DNA of 64,000 nucleotides, taken from positions 10,067-74,066 of the forward strand of contig CAJUFU010000004.1 of the NCBI GenBank assembly GCA_910585555.1, in the 5' to 3' direction. The DNA is from an uncultured Lachnospiraceae bacterium. GTDB lineage: Bacteria > Bacillota > Clostridia > Lachnospirales > Lachnospiraceae. The translations under genes and the position numbers were made by a program. Below, in pieces: positions 55,326 to 64,000 of the stretch (positions within the stretch are counted from its first letter, which is position 1; every line of letters begins with the position of its first letter). The notes beneath the pieces are model-generated. The model did no database searches. It was not told where the DNA came from and was given only the letters and a program-made list of their open reading frames with translations.

Positions 55326-55585
55326 TGTCGTAGGGCACGGAAATTTATTCTAAAAAGAGGCAAATTAATTTTGCTACGACATAGAAAAATAAGACCTTGC
55401 ATCGAGAGATGCGGGGTCTTATTTTTGTCTAACGACTATCCTTTCCCTTGCATAAACACTGGATTTGTAGGAACGTTCTGCACAGAATCACCATGGAGTA
55501 GGGGCAACTAGGGCGAAAGCCCGACAGGATAAAACAAATTGCCTTTTTGTGCCCTTTATAGAAAAAATTTCCGTGCCCTACGACA
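55326..55585. mobile_element. 260-bp segment bounded by perfect 21-bp inverted repeats
   Basis: TGTCGTAGGGCACGGAAATT and one more base (55326-55346) recurs exactly inverted at 55565-55585, giving TGT...ACA ends. A third, shorter copy of the end (CTACGACA) is at 55374-55381. The segment starts 17 bases after the ppdK stop and contains the ppdK terminator and a GGGC-GAAA-GCCC hairpin at 55511. It has no gene. It could be a MITE, a deletion derivative of a transposon, or part of the transposon end. Confidence 0.6.
55385..55426 (+). terminator. Terminator of ppdK
   Basis: A 19-bp stem (55385-55403 with 55408-55426, with two G-U pairs) has a 4-base loop and A/T-rich base, so it can act in both directions. 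Confidence 0.85.
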
Positions 55586-55604
55586 TGGTGATATTTCCTG
55601 AATG

Positions 55605-55740
55605 TGTTTTTGGGAGAATGAGGATTGGCTTGGAATCCTTGTAAATAGGGACTTTGAGAGGATTACCATTTCCCAAAAATGAGAGAAAAATTCCCCAAAA
55701 GTGATCAGATTGCATTTTGGGGAGGTATTTTTGGGAAACT
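55605..55740 (+). repeat. Array of TTTTTGGGA-type repeats (candidate transposon end / TnsB sites)
   Basis: TGTTTTTGGGA at 55605 (starting TGT), TTCCCAAAAAT at 55670-55680, TTCCCCAAAA at 55691-55700, TTTTGGGG at 55715-55722 and ATTTTTGGGAAAC at 55727-55739. The inner four form a nested inverted repeat around a centre near 55706. Such clustered sites just upstream of tnsA are what a Tn7-like end looks like. Confidence 0.5.
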
Positions 55741-55774
55741 GGCAGGATGTTCCCGGATGGGAGGCTTTGCGAGG

Positions 55775-56122
55775 ATGAGGAAAAAGAATTTTAAGGGGCG
55801 GTGTGAAAAGAGGATGATCGGAAAGTGTACTGAGGTTTGCAGGACGTATGATGCGATTCAGTATGCTTATGCCGATCTTCTGCAGGCGAGTGATGATGTG
55901 AAGGAGATCAGGTGCAATGTATCGCTGGATGGATTGGATATTGGAGAGTATACTTCGGATTTTTTATGTACAAAGACAGACGGTGATCTGATGGTACGGG
56001 AGTGTGTGTTTCGTAAGTTCTTGACAAAGCCTCTGACTGTGAAGCTGCTGGATGTTTCAAGAGAGTATTGGATCAGGCATGGGGTTACAGATTGGGGGTT
56101 GGTCATTGATGAAGAAGTATGA
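55775..56122 (+). CDS. tnsA: Short TnsA-like transposon endonuclease
   Basis: TnsA cuts the 5' strand at Tn7 ends and allows cut-and-paste movement. This protein is about 115 residues from the chosen ATG (147 from the longest frame), half the size of Tn7 TnsA, and lacks the C-terminal TnsC-binding domain. It keeps the nuclease core: CRTYDAIQYAYADLL, then GEYTSDFLCTK with the Asp, and LMVRECVFRKFL. The usual ExK is replaced by ECV with a Lys three residues on (RK). The start at 55775 is supported by GGGAGG but uncertain. Confidence 0.75.
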   Translation: MRKKNFKGRCEKRMIGKCTEVCRTYDAIQYAYADLLQASDDVKEIRCNVSLDGLDIGEYTSDFLCTKTDGDLMVRECVFRKFLTKPLTVKLLDVSREYWIRHGVTDWGLVIDEEV

Positions 56123-58037
56123 TCTGCTGCGAACTGGTGACAGTATTATCAGAGTATTGGAGATTCAGGATGATAGAATCCTCGTGATTGACTGTATCAA
56201 ACATTCTATGCCTGTGTGGGTAGAAGTTAAATCATTGAAGTCTGAATCACTGCGAACTGAATTGTTTCATCCTGGGATGTTAGAGTCTGGAATGTCGGAG
56301 TCTGAGACATCGGAGTTTTATTCTCAGTGTTCTGGAAAAGAAGTATCTGTGTGTACTGATGATGAGTTGTTTGAGGCTACGGGATTTACCTGTATTCATA
56401 TAGATGTTTTAGATGTAGACCAGAGGAAGGTTATGTATGAACGTTATACGATGATCACACCGATTCTTCCTTTTATAGCAGATGAAAAGATGCGATCTAA
56501 ACTGATCTGTTCTGTAGCAGAAGAGCATCATGTATCAAAACAGACGATCAGGAATTATCTCTGTCTATATTTGTCTTATCTGGATGTGACGGTTCTTGCT
56601 CCGAAGAAGAGGAAGAATGATCGAGAACTGACACAGGACGAAAAGAATATAAGATGGGCGTTGAATAAGTTTTTCTATACAACAAAGAAGCAATCTCTTA
56701 TGACTGCATACACCATGATGCTCAAGGAGAAGTATTGTGATGCTATGGGTGTATTGGCAGAAGAATATCCTTCCTTCTATCAGTTCCGTTATTTCTATCG
56801 TAAGACAAGAAAGATGCAGAACTTCTATATTTCAAGAGATGGATTGAAGAACTACCAGAGAAACAACAGACCACTTACAGGAGAGGGAGTACAGGAGTTT
56901 GCTCCTGCTGTCGGTGTAGGGATGCTGGATGCGACGGTGTGTGATATTTATCTGATTAATAAGGAAGGAAATCTGGTTGGCAGACCGATTTTGACTGCAT
57001 GTATTGATGCTTACAGTGGTCTTTGCTGTGGGTATTCTCTTTCGTGGGAAGGTGGAGTATACAGTCTTAGGGGATTGATGCTGAATATCATAGCAGATAA
57101 AGTGGCATGGTGTAAGAGGTTTGGTATTTCCATTCAAAAGGAAGATTGGGATTGTGACAGGCTTCCCGGTACATTTGTTACTGATATGGGGAGTGAATAT
57201 AAATCGGAGAACTTTGAACAGATTGCAGAGCTGGGTGTTACTGTTGTCAATCTTCCTTCCTATAGACCAGAACTGAAAGGATTGGTAGAGAAGTTTTTTG
57301 ATCTGCTACAGGGGATGTATAAAAAGCATTTAAAGGGTAAGGGCGTGATCGAACCTGATTATCAGGAGAGAGGGGCACATGATTACCGTAAAGATGCCTG
57401 CTTGACTATGATGGATTTTGAGAAGATTATTCTACATTGTATGATCTATTATAATTCAAAACGGATCATAGAAAACTTTCCTTATACAGAAGCTATGATA
57501 GATGCACAGGTGAAACCTTATGCGTCCTGTATCTGGGAATGGGGTAAATCACTGATCGGAGCTAATCTAATAAATGTAGACTGTAGAGAATTGATACTTA
57601 CATTACTTCCAAGAACTACTGGAAGATTTGGGCGAACAGGATTGAAGGTAAATAAACTGCGTTATTACTGTGAGGGATATACAGAACAGTATCTATCTGG
57701 TGGTACTGTGACAGTGGCTTATAACCCGGAGGATGTGACCTCTGTATGGGTAATAGAGAATGGGGTGTATACAGAGTTTGTTTTGATAGAATCCCGTTTT
57801 CAGGGTAAAGACCTTACAGAAGTGCAGGAGATACAGAGCAGTCAGAAGGACATTGCCAAGAGTGAAATGAGAAATAATTTACAGGCGCAGATTGATCTGG
57901 CACAGCATATCGAAGCCATTGCAGGTAGTGTAAACAGTAATACAGATGTTCACATGAAAAATATCCGTAACACCAGAAAAAAGGAACAAAGGAGATGCCA
58001 TCAGGATTATATGAAGGAGGGAAGTAACCATGGTTGA
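56109..58037 (+). CDS. tnsB: TnsB-like DDE transposase
   Basis: TnsB binds transposon ends and joins 3' ends to target. The RNase H-type core has D274 in VGMLDATVCDIY, D359 in FVTDMGSEYKSENF and E394 in GLVEKFFDLLQ, spaced as a DD35E triad. An N-terminal HTH region (VAEEHHVSKQTIRNYLCLYL) precedes it and a Mu-type C-terminal barrel follows. The ATG overlaps the tnsA end by 14 bases; a longer frame adds 19 residues. 642 residues. Confidence 0.92.
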   Translation: MKKYDLLRTGDSIIRVLEIQDDRILVIDCIKHSMPVWVEVKSLKSESLRTELFHPGMLESGMSESETSEFYSQCSGKEVSVCTDDELFEATGFTCIHIDVLDVDQRKVMYERYTMITPILPFIADEKMRSKLICSVAEEHHVSKQTIRNYLCLYLSYLDVTVLAPKKRKNDRELTQDEKNIRWALNKFFYTTKKQSLMTAYTMMLKEKYCDAMGVLAEEYPSFYQFRYFYRKTRKMQNFYISRDGLKNYQRNNRPLTGEGVQEFAPAVGVGMLDATVCDIYLINKEGNLVGRPILTACIDAYSGLCCGYSLSWEGGVYSLRGLMLNIIADKVAWCKRFGISIQKEDWDCDRLPGTFVTDMGSEYKSENFEQIAELGVTVVNLPSYRPELKGLVEKFFDLLQGMYKKHLKGKGVIEPDYQERGAHDYRKDACLTMMDFEKIILHCMIYYNSKRIIENFPYTEAMIDAQVKPYASCIWEWGKSLIGANLINVDCRELILTLLPRTTGRFGRTGLKVNKLRYYCEGYTEQYLSGGTVTVAYNPEDVTSVWVIENGVYTEFVLIESRFQGKDLTEVQEIQSSQKDIAKSEMRNNLQAQIDLAQHIEAIAGSVNSNTDVHMKNIRNTRKKEQRRCHQDYMKEGSNHG

Positions 58038-59280
58038 TCTTTCAAATGTTATTCGTATTCTGCCATCAATGAAATCAGGTGATGATTTGTTTTCTGCTCT
58101 GGAAGTTCTACCAGAGTACGATGAAGATATCCGAGATTGTGATGTACCTGTGCGTCTTATGGTACTTTCTGATCTCTACAGGATATATGTACCTTCTCAG
58201 ATGTCATTGGAGATTTACAGCAAAATGTATCTGGCATTGTTGCGGTCATTGCAGAAGAAAGGTACGAAACTAGCCATACAACAGAAGAATCAGAATCATA
58301 GAGCTATCATACAGCAGGAGTACAGCGGCATTATGGGTGGTTCTGACAGCTTTACGATCATTGGAGCATCTGGAATCGGAAAATCTTCAGCGATAAGTAG
58401 GGCAATTACATTGATTACCGAGAATAGGGTGATTGAAGTGGGGAATCCATACACGAAGATTATTCCTTGTATCTGTGTCCAGTGTCCTTTTGATTCTTCT
58501 GTAAAAGGGTTATTGTTGGAGATACTTAGGAAAGTAGATGAAGTGATTGAGGGTAAATATTATCAGAATGCATTACGGGCAAGAACAACAACGGATATGT
58601 TGATCGGGAATGTCAGCCAAGTGGCACTCAACCATATCGGATTGTTGGTGGTGGATGAAATACAGAATGTATGCAACAGTAAAAATGGTAAAAGTCTTGT
58701 AGGGATGCTTACCCAGCTTATCAATAACAGTGGTATATCAATCTGCATGGTGGGAACTCCTGAAAGTGTTGTATTCTTTGAACAGGCTATGCAGCTTGCC
58801 CGTAGATCATTGGGACTTCGGTATGATGTGATGGAGTATGGTGCAAGTTTCAGGACTTTTTGTGAGACTGTGTTTTCCTATCAGTATGTGAAAGTAAGGA
58901 CAGAGATCACGGATGCGATCATGGAATGGCTCTATGAGCATACTTCGGGGAATATATCGGTAGTGGTATCTCTGATCCATGATGCACAGGAGATAGCTAT
59001 TTTAAGTGGGAAAGAGATTCTGGATCTGGAAACATTAAATGAAGCCTATCAAAAACGGTTATCTATGCTGCATGGATTTATCCATCTTGAACAGAAAAAG
59101 CAGACATCCAAGTCTACAAAGAAAGTATCTGTTAGGAGTGCGGGGGTAAAGATTCCTGCAAAAGAAGGGGATCGTGGAGAGGTCACGATTACGGGTTTAG
59201 TATCTGTTGCCAAAGCTGAAAATGTGGATATTGTGCAGTTGTTGAAAGAACATATGACGGTTTTGGAGGTGGCGGTATGA
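58030..59280 (+). CDS. tnsC: TnsC-like AAA+ transposition regulator
   Basis: TnsC is the ATPase that links target choice to the transposase. Walker A is GASGIGKSS at residues 112-120 and Walker B is LLVVDEIQN with D209 and E210. The arginine-rich sensor region LARRSLGLRYDV follows. Length is 416 residues. GAAGGAGGGAAG precedes the ATG, which overlaps the tnsB end by 8 bases. The C-terminal tail, rich in Lys and Ser, may contact partners. Confidence 0.92.
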   Translation: MVDLSNVIRILPSMKSGDDLFSALEVLPEYDEDIRDCDVPVRLMVLSDLYRIYVPSQMSLEIYSKMYLALLRSLQKKGTKLAIQQKNQNHRAIIQQEYSGIMGGSDSFTIIGASGIGKSSAISRAITLITENRVIEVGNPYTKIIPCICVQCPFDSSVKGLLLEILRKVDEVIEGKYYQNALRARTTTDMLIGNVSQVALNHIGLLVVDEIQNVCNSKNGKSLVGMLTQLINNSGISICMVGTPESVVFFEQAMQLARRSLGLRYDVMEYGASFRTFCETVFSYQYVKVRTEITDAIMEWLYEHTSGNISVVVSLIHDAQEIAILSGKEILDLETLNEAYQKRLSMLHGFIHLEQKKQTSKSTKKVSVRSAGVKIPAKEGDRGEVTITGLVSVAKAENVDIVQLLKEHMTVLEVAV

Positions 59281-60617
59281 TTGTGTATATGCCGACAATT
59301 TATCCTGATGAATTGGTATATAGCTGGTTCTGTAGGTATTATGTACATTCAGGGTGTTTCTCTCATAAGATGACGTTGCAGGAATTGTATTGTAAAAAAT
59401 CAGATAATCCAAGCAAGGAATTTATTGGCAATCTAAATCCCGAAGTAATAGGGCAAATGGAAAAGATATATCCTCTGGATGAATTGGTTTTAAATCATAC
59501 CATGTTTCCTCAATATGCGAGATTTATTCCCCTAGAACAAAAGAAAGTAGCTTTGTACCGTTTAGCCCATGATTCTTGTGATGTTCACCATTTGTTTCCT
59601 GTTCTTCCTAGAAATGATGGGGAACGGTATCTGCGGTTCTGCCCATTGTGCGTTAAAGATGATAGGAAAACCTATGGGGAGGCATACTGGCATAGGAAGC
59701 ATCAGATTCGGAATATGCGTATGTGTACTAAGCATAAGTGCATGCTTATGGAATCGAGTGTACCGGCAAAGAGTGAGCAGGGCTTTACGTTTTGCCCTGC
59801 TGAGAATTACATAAGTAGTGATGAAACGATTTTTATAGATGATCCGATGGTGATTCGGTATGCAGAATATTTAGATATGGTATTTAATGCGCCGATAGAT
59901 TTTGAAAATGATATTCCTACCAGTTCGATTTTGTACGATGGAATGAGTAGGACGAAATATTTGAAACAATCGGGACGGAGTAGATATACAAAAATGCTTG
60001 CAGATGATATGAGTGAATTTTATAGAAATATGGGGATATATAGTGTAGCAAGTGTGTATCAGATTCAGAGAGTATTATTGGAGAATCTGCATGACTTTTC
60101 CGTTGTCTGCCAGATTGCATTTTTCTTGGGGATGGGAGCGGAGGAATTAACGGCGTCTGCTTTAACTAAGGAGCAGATTCAGCAGGAACAGGACAGCCAC
60201 TATATGAGAAATACTGTGTCTGTGAATTGGGATCTGTTGGATCGGGAAACGGCTCCTGTATTAGAAAAGCTTGTCAGGGCTGTATATGATGGTACTGCGA
60301 ATGAAAATGGTAGACCAGAGAGAGTATCAGAAAAACTTGTGTATAGAGAAATGAATCTGCTTGGGCATCAGTTGGAGAATATGCCAAAGTGTAAAGCTAT
60401 TTTTGAAAAGTATACAGAATCTTATCCAGAGACTTGGGCGAGAAAGATTATTTGGGCTTATCGGAAATTGGAAGAAGAGGGGAAGCCTTTTTGTTGGACG
60501 GATATTAGGAGGATTTCTGGGGTGAAAAAGAAAAATTTTCAGGCGGTGGTTCCTTATTTGATGAAGTATACGGATGTGGATACGGTTAGTCAGATTGTGG
60601 CATTGGTTGTAAGCTGA
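59277..60617 (+). CDS. tniQ: TniQ/TnsD-like target-site selector
   Basis: TniQ-family proteins bind the attachment site and recruit TnsC. The N-terminal family pattern IYPDELVYSWFCRYYVHSG is clear, as is a zinc ribbon (RFCPLCVKDD, then AYWHRKHQIRNMRMCTKHKC). Length is 446 residues, closer to TnsD than to the short TniQ of CRISPR-linked elements. The C-terminus has WAYRKLEEEGKPFCWTDIRRISGVKK, a winged-helix-like element seen in TnsD proteins. ATG overlaps tnsC stop by 4 bases. Confidence 0.9.
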   Translation: MIVYMPTIYPDELVYSWFCRYYVHSGCFSHKMTLQELYCKKSDNPSKEFIGNLNPEVIGQMEKIYPLDELVLNHTMFPQYARFIPLEQKKVALYRLAHDSCDVHHLFPVLPRNDGERYLRFCPLCVKDDRKTYGEAYWHRKHQIRNMRMCTKHKCMLMESSVPAKSEQGFTFCPAENYISSDETIFIDDPMVIRYAEYLDMVFNAPIDFENDIPTSSILYDGMSRTKYLKQSGRSRYTKMLADDMSEFYRNMGIYSVASVYQIQRVLLENLHDFSVVCQIAFFLGMGAEELTASALTKEQIQQEQDSHYMRNTVSVNWDLLDRETAPVLEKLVRAVYDGTANENGRPERVSEKLVYREMNLLGHQLENMPKCKAIFEKYTESYPETWARKIIWAYRKLEEEGKPFCWTDIRRISGVKKKNFQAVVPYLMKYTDVDTVSQIVALVVS

Positions 60618-60843
60618 TAGAGGATGAGTCATGATTGAAATATTAGAGGGTATAAAGGGGTGAAAATTTTCTGGATCAATTGAAAGAGTACATCATTTTG
60701 TGGTAGAGTATAAATGATCAAATAAAGATCTGCATAAAGAAAGTATATTGATGGTTGGTAAGTAGGCAAACAGGTTTGCAAAGAAAAAATCAATTTAGCA
60801 TATATAGAAATATTTTAATTCACATCTGTTAAGAGAAGAAGAT

Positions 60844-60875
60844 TTGAAAATGAGCTGTTTGAATAGATGTATAAT
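60844..60875 (+). promoter_or_regulatory. Possible promoter of the cargo genes
   Basis: TATAAT at 60870-60875 is a perfect -10. TTGAAA at 60844-60849 is 20 bases away, longer than ideal. The rest of 60,618-60,902 shows no gene and no obvious hairpin. Confidence 0.4.
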
Positions 60876-60941
60876 AGATTATGTTTGTAAGAAAGCTATT
60901 GAATGCCATCATTGTTAATGATGGGAAATGGGGATGATAAA

Positions 60942-62525
60942 ATGCCTGCAATAGAGTACGGAATAGATGGAAGTGGAAGAAAAGTAGCAGCTATAAATGC
61001 TGTGAGTGGACGCTCATATAAATGTTATTATTGCAAAGAAGAAATTCATGTTCGAAAAGGAGCAAAGAGAAGACCTTATTTTGCACATTCACCTATATCA
61101 AATAGAACACCTCAACAAATGGCGTGTGAAGGGTATAAAGGTCATGGTACAGGAGATGGGTATATTGGCAATAATGAGGATCGAATTTGTGTCTTTAATG
61201 GAGGTGTTCCACTTCATTTGATAGAAGTATTTCCTGAGAGATATGAGTTGATCGCGATGTTTCCACCATTAAGCAATAAGACTATGAAGCAAGTAGAGGA
61301 TTTAAAAGGAAAAGTTCGAATTGTCAATGATGGGGGTGATCAGGTCTTTAGTGCATGGAATTTTAGAAGATATAAGGTGTTGACATCATCGCCTTGGATA
61401 TATGTAAAGCCAGATAACTTTGAAATTAGTAATGAAGAAATAAAGCGTAAGTGGTTTTGGGGTATTAGAGGGATTGATCTCGATAATGACTTATTTAGGG
61501 TTGATAGCTCTGGTGGTGTCAGAGTTGGACAACTTGCAAATATAGTCATAGGCAAAGAATACTTATTTGTTCATAAATGGGGAAATTTACCTAACGGAAG
61601 AGGATTACGTTTTGAGAAAAAAGGGAAATTCTCATTCCCTAATGGTGAGAGTAGAAAGAAGTATGATGTATATTCTGTTACTGTTACAGCAAGAACAGAT
61701 GATGCAATTGCATACATTCAGCAAAAAGGGTACCAACTTATTGACAAGAGCGATGAATTGATTCCTATGTGGCCGCCAGCAGTTCTTGAAGGAAAAGAAC
61801 TAATCTATCACGATGATGATAAGGATGCTTTTATCTATCATCATAAAGAAGCGAATCAAGAGGTTTTTTGTTGGGGGAATTATGAACCTTACCAGATTAG
61901 TGAAAAAGATAACGTATTAAAATGTTCAACATTAAATAAAACATTATTACTGTCAGATTATAGTTTTAATGCTTTTGCAAAGGAAATACGTTTTGTTCTT
62001 ACACATGATAGGGGAAATTTTTCGAGAGACAGGAGATTTGAGTATGAAGCAGCATTGTTATTTGATGATGGAAGAAGAACGGGGTTGTCAGCAGAAGTTT
62101 TTAACGAGTCGTTCTTAAAACCTATTATTTTAGAGGCAAATTATGGAACTACTGCTATTTCTGTACGTGATAATTATGTTTTAAGAAGTACTTCTAAAAG
62201 AATAGATGAATTGTCGAAAAGGGATGGATTGATTTTTTTGTATGAGCCATTCGGGAGTTTAAGATTTGATGTTTTGATTAAAGAAAAGAAAGAAAAGTCA
62301 CTAATCTTAACGGAAGAAAAAACATTCAATTATGAAGAACTAGTTGAAAAATTGTATCATTGCCATAGTGCTATGACAGAAACGAATATTATATTGGACA
62401 GATGGATTGAATATGCCAAGCTTAATTCAGAGAATTTAGCTAAAGTCCTTTTAAGATGGAAGAATCAAGGTAAAATGCCAATAAAAGCATTAATGATATT
62501 GGATGACATGGAGAAACTAATCAGA
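60942..62525 (+). CDS. CoiA-like zinc-finger protein, transposon cargo
   Basis: A 528-residue protein with the CoiA-type N-terminal zinc-finger: YKCYYCKEEIHVRKG, then RRPYFAHSP. The remaining 460 residues are beta-rich and were not recognised. They contain GIRGIDLDNDLFRVD, FVHKWGNLPNGRGLRF and LSDYSFNAFAKEIRFVLTHD. No PD-(D/E)xK nuclease motif was found by eye. The ATG at 60942 follows GGGGAT; the longest frame starts at 60903. AT-rich. Its stop codon overlaps the next ATG (ATGA), so the two proteins are coupled and may work together. The stop codon ends at 62528. Confidence 0.7.
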
Positions 62526-63956
62526 TGAAAAAAATAGATGTAGATCTGTTGGAAATGCTAAACGATGATGACATAAAGCTTATTATTGCTGAAACAAAAT
62601 TGGATATGATGCTTAGTCCATTTAAACAGAATTCGAAAACATATGCAAAATACATGTCAAGATTAGGCAGATTAGACTCAAAATCAAAAATGGTAAAAGT
62701 CAATTTGCCAGGGATTGTATATGAGCTATATAACAAGGGAGATTTGAATATGAGAAAAATGCTATCTAATCAGGCGCAGTTTCTCAAGAATGTAATTGTT
62801 AAAATATTAACAGAATATGAAACAGAGAAGTTGACACCTGAGAGCTTTTGGGACATAGATTCTACCAGATGTGTTGCGATTTTGTCAGATATTGAAAATA
62901 TGGATTCAAACAATCGAATAGATATTGATTTATTTTTTTTACAGCTTAAATTGAATGCTGTTGATATTTCAGAGAATCAGAAGAATGAAATAAAAAGAAT
63001 ATGGAACGAGCAAAAGGAAAAAGAAGCCGCCCTTAAAATTGTGGAAGATTCATATAAAAATAAAATAAAAATATTAAAAAAGGACTATGAAGCTAAGATT
63101 AGCTTAGCAGAGCAAACAATAAGTAATCTTAAAGTTAAGATAAAAAAACAGGAAATAAGTTTTGAAGATTTAACCAATAAACTCGAAGTGCAGAAGGAAG
63201 ATAATCGACAGAACGAAAAACAAATAAAGGAACTATTAACCAAGTTGGAATTTTCGTGTAAACAATTGGAAGAAAAAGAGAAGGAGATGTCTGATATAGA
63301 AAAGGAATTAGGCGAGCTCAAGCGAAAAAATGAAAGTCGAAGATTGGAACTTGAACATGCATGGCAGAAGAAAGTTGAGGATGATAATAAGAAACTCATA
63401 GAGAAAAAAGAGCAGCTGATTGGTAAAAATAAAATTATTCAAATGCAGATAGATTCTTTGTTAGACGATAGGAGTAAGGCAGAAGAACAATTGAAGCAGA
63501 TAAAAGAATGTATTTTTGCGGCAGAAGAACAGCTAACTATTTTGAAGAATGATATAGATAATTACTCAAGTGAACGTGAGAATATATTGAGCAGTGTTTC
63601 GCAAAATAGTGCTTCAGTACAAAGTAGTGGGCTTAACTTGTACATTGAACCAGGAATGTGTGATATACAGAGAGAGGTGTGTGAAAAGTATAGCCAATAT
63701 ATTATGGCCGTTGAAACTAATATGGATAATGTCGGATGCAAAATATCTTCAGGTGTATTAGATAACATTTTTAATGCTGCTGTAGATGTTGGTTTGATAC
63801 CTTTACTCTGTGGATTTGGAGCACGAAAGGCTGCAATGGCATTAATTGCAGCAAGGTATGGAGAAATGCCTACAATTATTTCCATTCCTTCAGGATATAA
63901 TGATGTTGCTATTTTAAGTAGAGAAATAGATAAGGCAAAGACGACAGTTATTATTA
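62525..63956 (+). CDS. Long coiled-coil protein with degenerate P-loop-like region (3' end replaced by adapter)
   Basis: About 478 genuine residues. An alpha-helical N-terminus (1-155) leads to a coiled coil at about 155-360, rich in Glu and Lys. The C-terminal part resembles an AAA-type domain: LLCGFGARKAAMALIAARYG at residues 428-447 sits where a Walker A would be, but GARKAA lacks the GK(S/T) signature. IISIPSGYNDV and KTTVIIK follow, as if approaching a Walker B. The gene is cut there: the following bases are sequencing adapter, so the residues after position 63956 are not biological. Function unknown. Confidence 0.7.
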
Positions 63957-64000
63957 AGATCGGAAGAGAGTCGTGTAGGGAAAGAGTGTAGGCTATAGTG
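63957..64000. other. Illumina TruSeq dual-index adapter (contamination)
   Basis: Bases 63957-63989 match the reverse complement of the TruSeq P5 adapter (AGATCGGAAGAG..., ending AGTGT) with one difference at 63969. Bases 63990-63997 (AGGCTATA) equal the reverse complement of i5 index D501 (TATAGCCT). GTG at 63998-64000 is the start of the next fixed segment. In translation this gives the GRESCRERV tail. Confidence 0.97.

Larger units (their letters stand above)
55605..63956 (+). mobile_element. Tn7-like transposon (right part beyond contig end)
   Basis: The gene order tnsA-tnsB-tnsC-tniQ with overlapping or near-overlapping genes defines a Tn7-like element. The left limit is either the repeat array (55605) or the 21-bp repeat (55326). 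Cargo genes follow tniQ. There is no TnsE and no CRISPR-Cas gene in the visible part, so targeting probably rests on the TnsD-like TniQ. The other end lies past the contig end. Confidence 0.8.

Noticed and set aside
63957..63990. C-terminal GRESCRERV as a conserved protein motif
   Set aside because: It is the translation of Illumina adapter sequence.

Overview
The window looks like a chromosomal contig end from a Lachnospiraceae-type member of the Clostridia (Bacillota). The reasons are the conserved order infB-rbfA-nrnA-truB-ribF and rpsO-pnp, strong AGGAGG-type ribosome binding sites, sigma-A promoters with 17-bp spacers, a clostridial-style pyrB-pyrI pair, and lipoprotein-rich ABC clusters. 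Genus is not assigned. No rRNA, tRNA or CRISPR array was seen.

Core region, 1-31,700. Translation and RNA genes come first: infB (5' end outside the window), rbfA, nrnA, truB, ribF, then rpsO and pnp. A Na/Pi-cotransporter-like protein and a secreted NlpC/P60 hydrolase lie among them. Next are pyrI and pyrB on the minus strand, a nitroreductase, and a compact folate operon (folC-folE-folP-folBK). These are followed by a membrane-anchored DUF5050 protein, pheA, an AAA ATPase, a polyphosphate pair (ppx/gppA-like and ppk), maf, and a minus-strand ABC-F/PHP/HAD operon. An unidentified 284-residue protein closes the region.

Island 1, about 31,770-36,900, is AT-rich. It carries an Eco57I-like type IIG restriction-modification system: a small MerR/excisionase-type HTH protein, a 1005-residue nuclease-methyltransferase fusion and a 542-residue companion adenine methyltransferase. 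Inverted octamers flank the HTH promoter. A third reading frame at the right edge runs straight into the native histidine kinase gene and looks truncated.

Sensor and envelope region, 36,900-52,500. A two-component system (minus strand) is followed on the plus strand by a chemotaxis receptor, two small lipoproteins, two very large paralogous lipoproteins (propeller-like N-terminus plus solute-binding C-terminus), two sugar-type ABC permeases, a HlyD-like adaptor and a glycerophosphodiester phosphodiesterase. Three promoters here share the same 11-bp-periodic heptamer array placed 16 bp from the -10 box: the one for the two-component operon itself and those of the two small lipoproteins. This suggests one autoregulated regulon.

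Island 2, from about 55,326 to the contig end, follows ppdK (pyruvate, phosphate dikinase). It contains a 260-bp segment bounded by perfect 21-bp inverted repeats, an array of TTTTTGGGA-type repeats, and a Tn7-like transposition operon tnsA (short)-tnsB-tnsC-tniQ. The cargo is a translationally coupled pair: a CoiA-like zinc-finger protein and a coiled-coil protein with a degenerate P-loop-like region. This pair is the best candidate for an undescribed, possibly defensive, system.

The last 44 bases (63,957-64,000) are Illumina TruSeq dual-index adapter sequence. The final gene is therefore artificially ended and the far end of the transposon is not visible.
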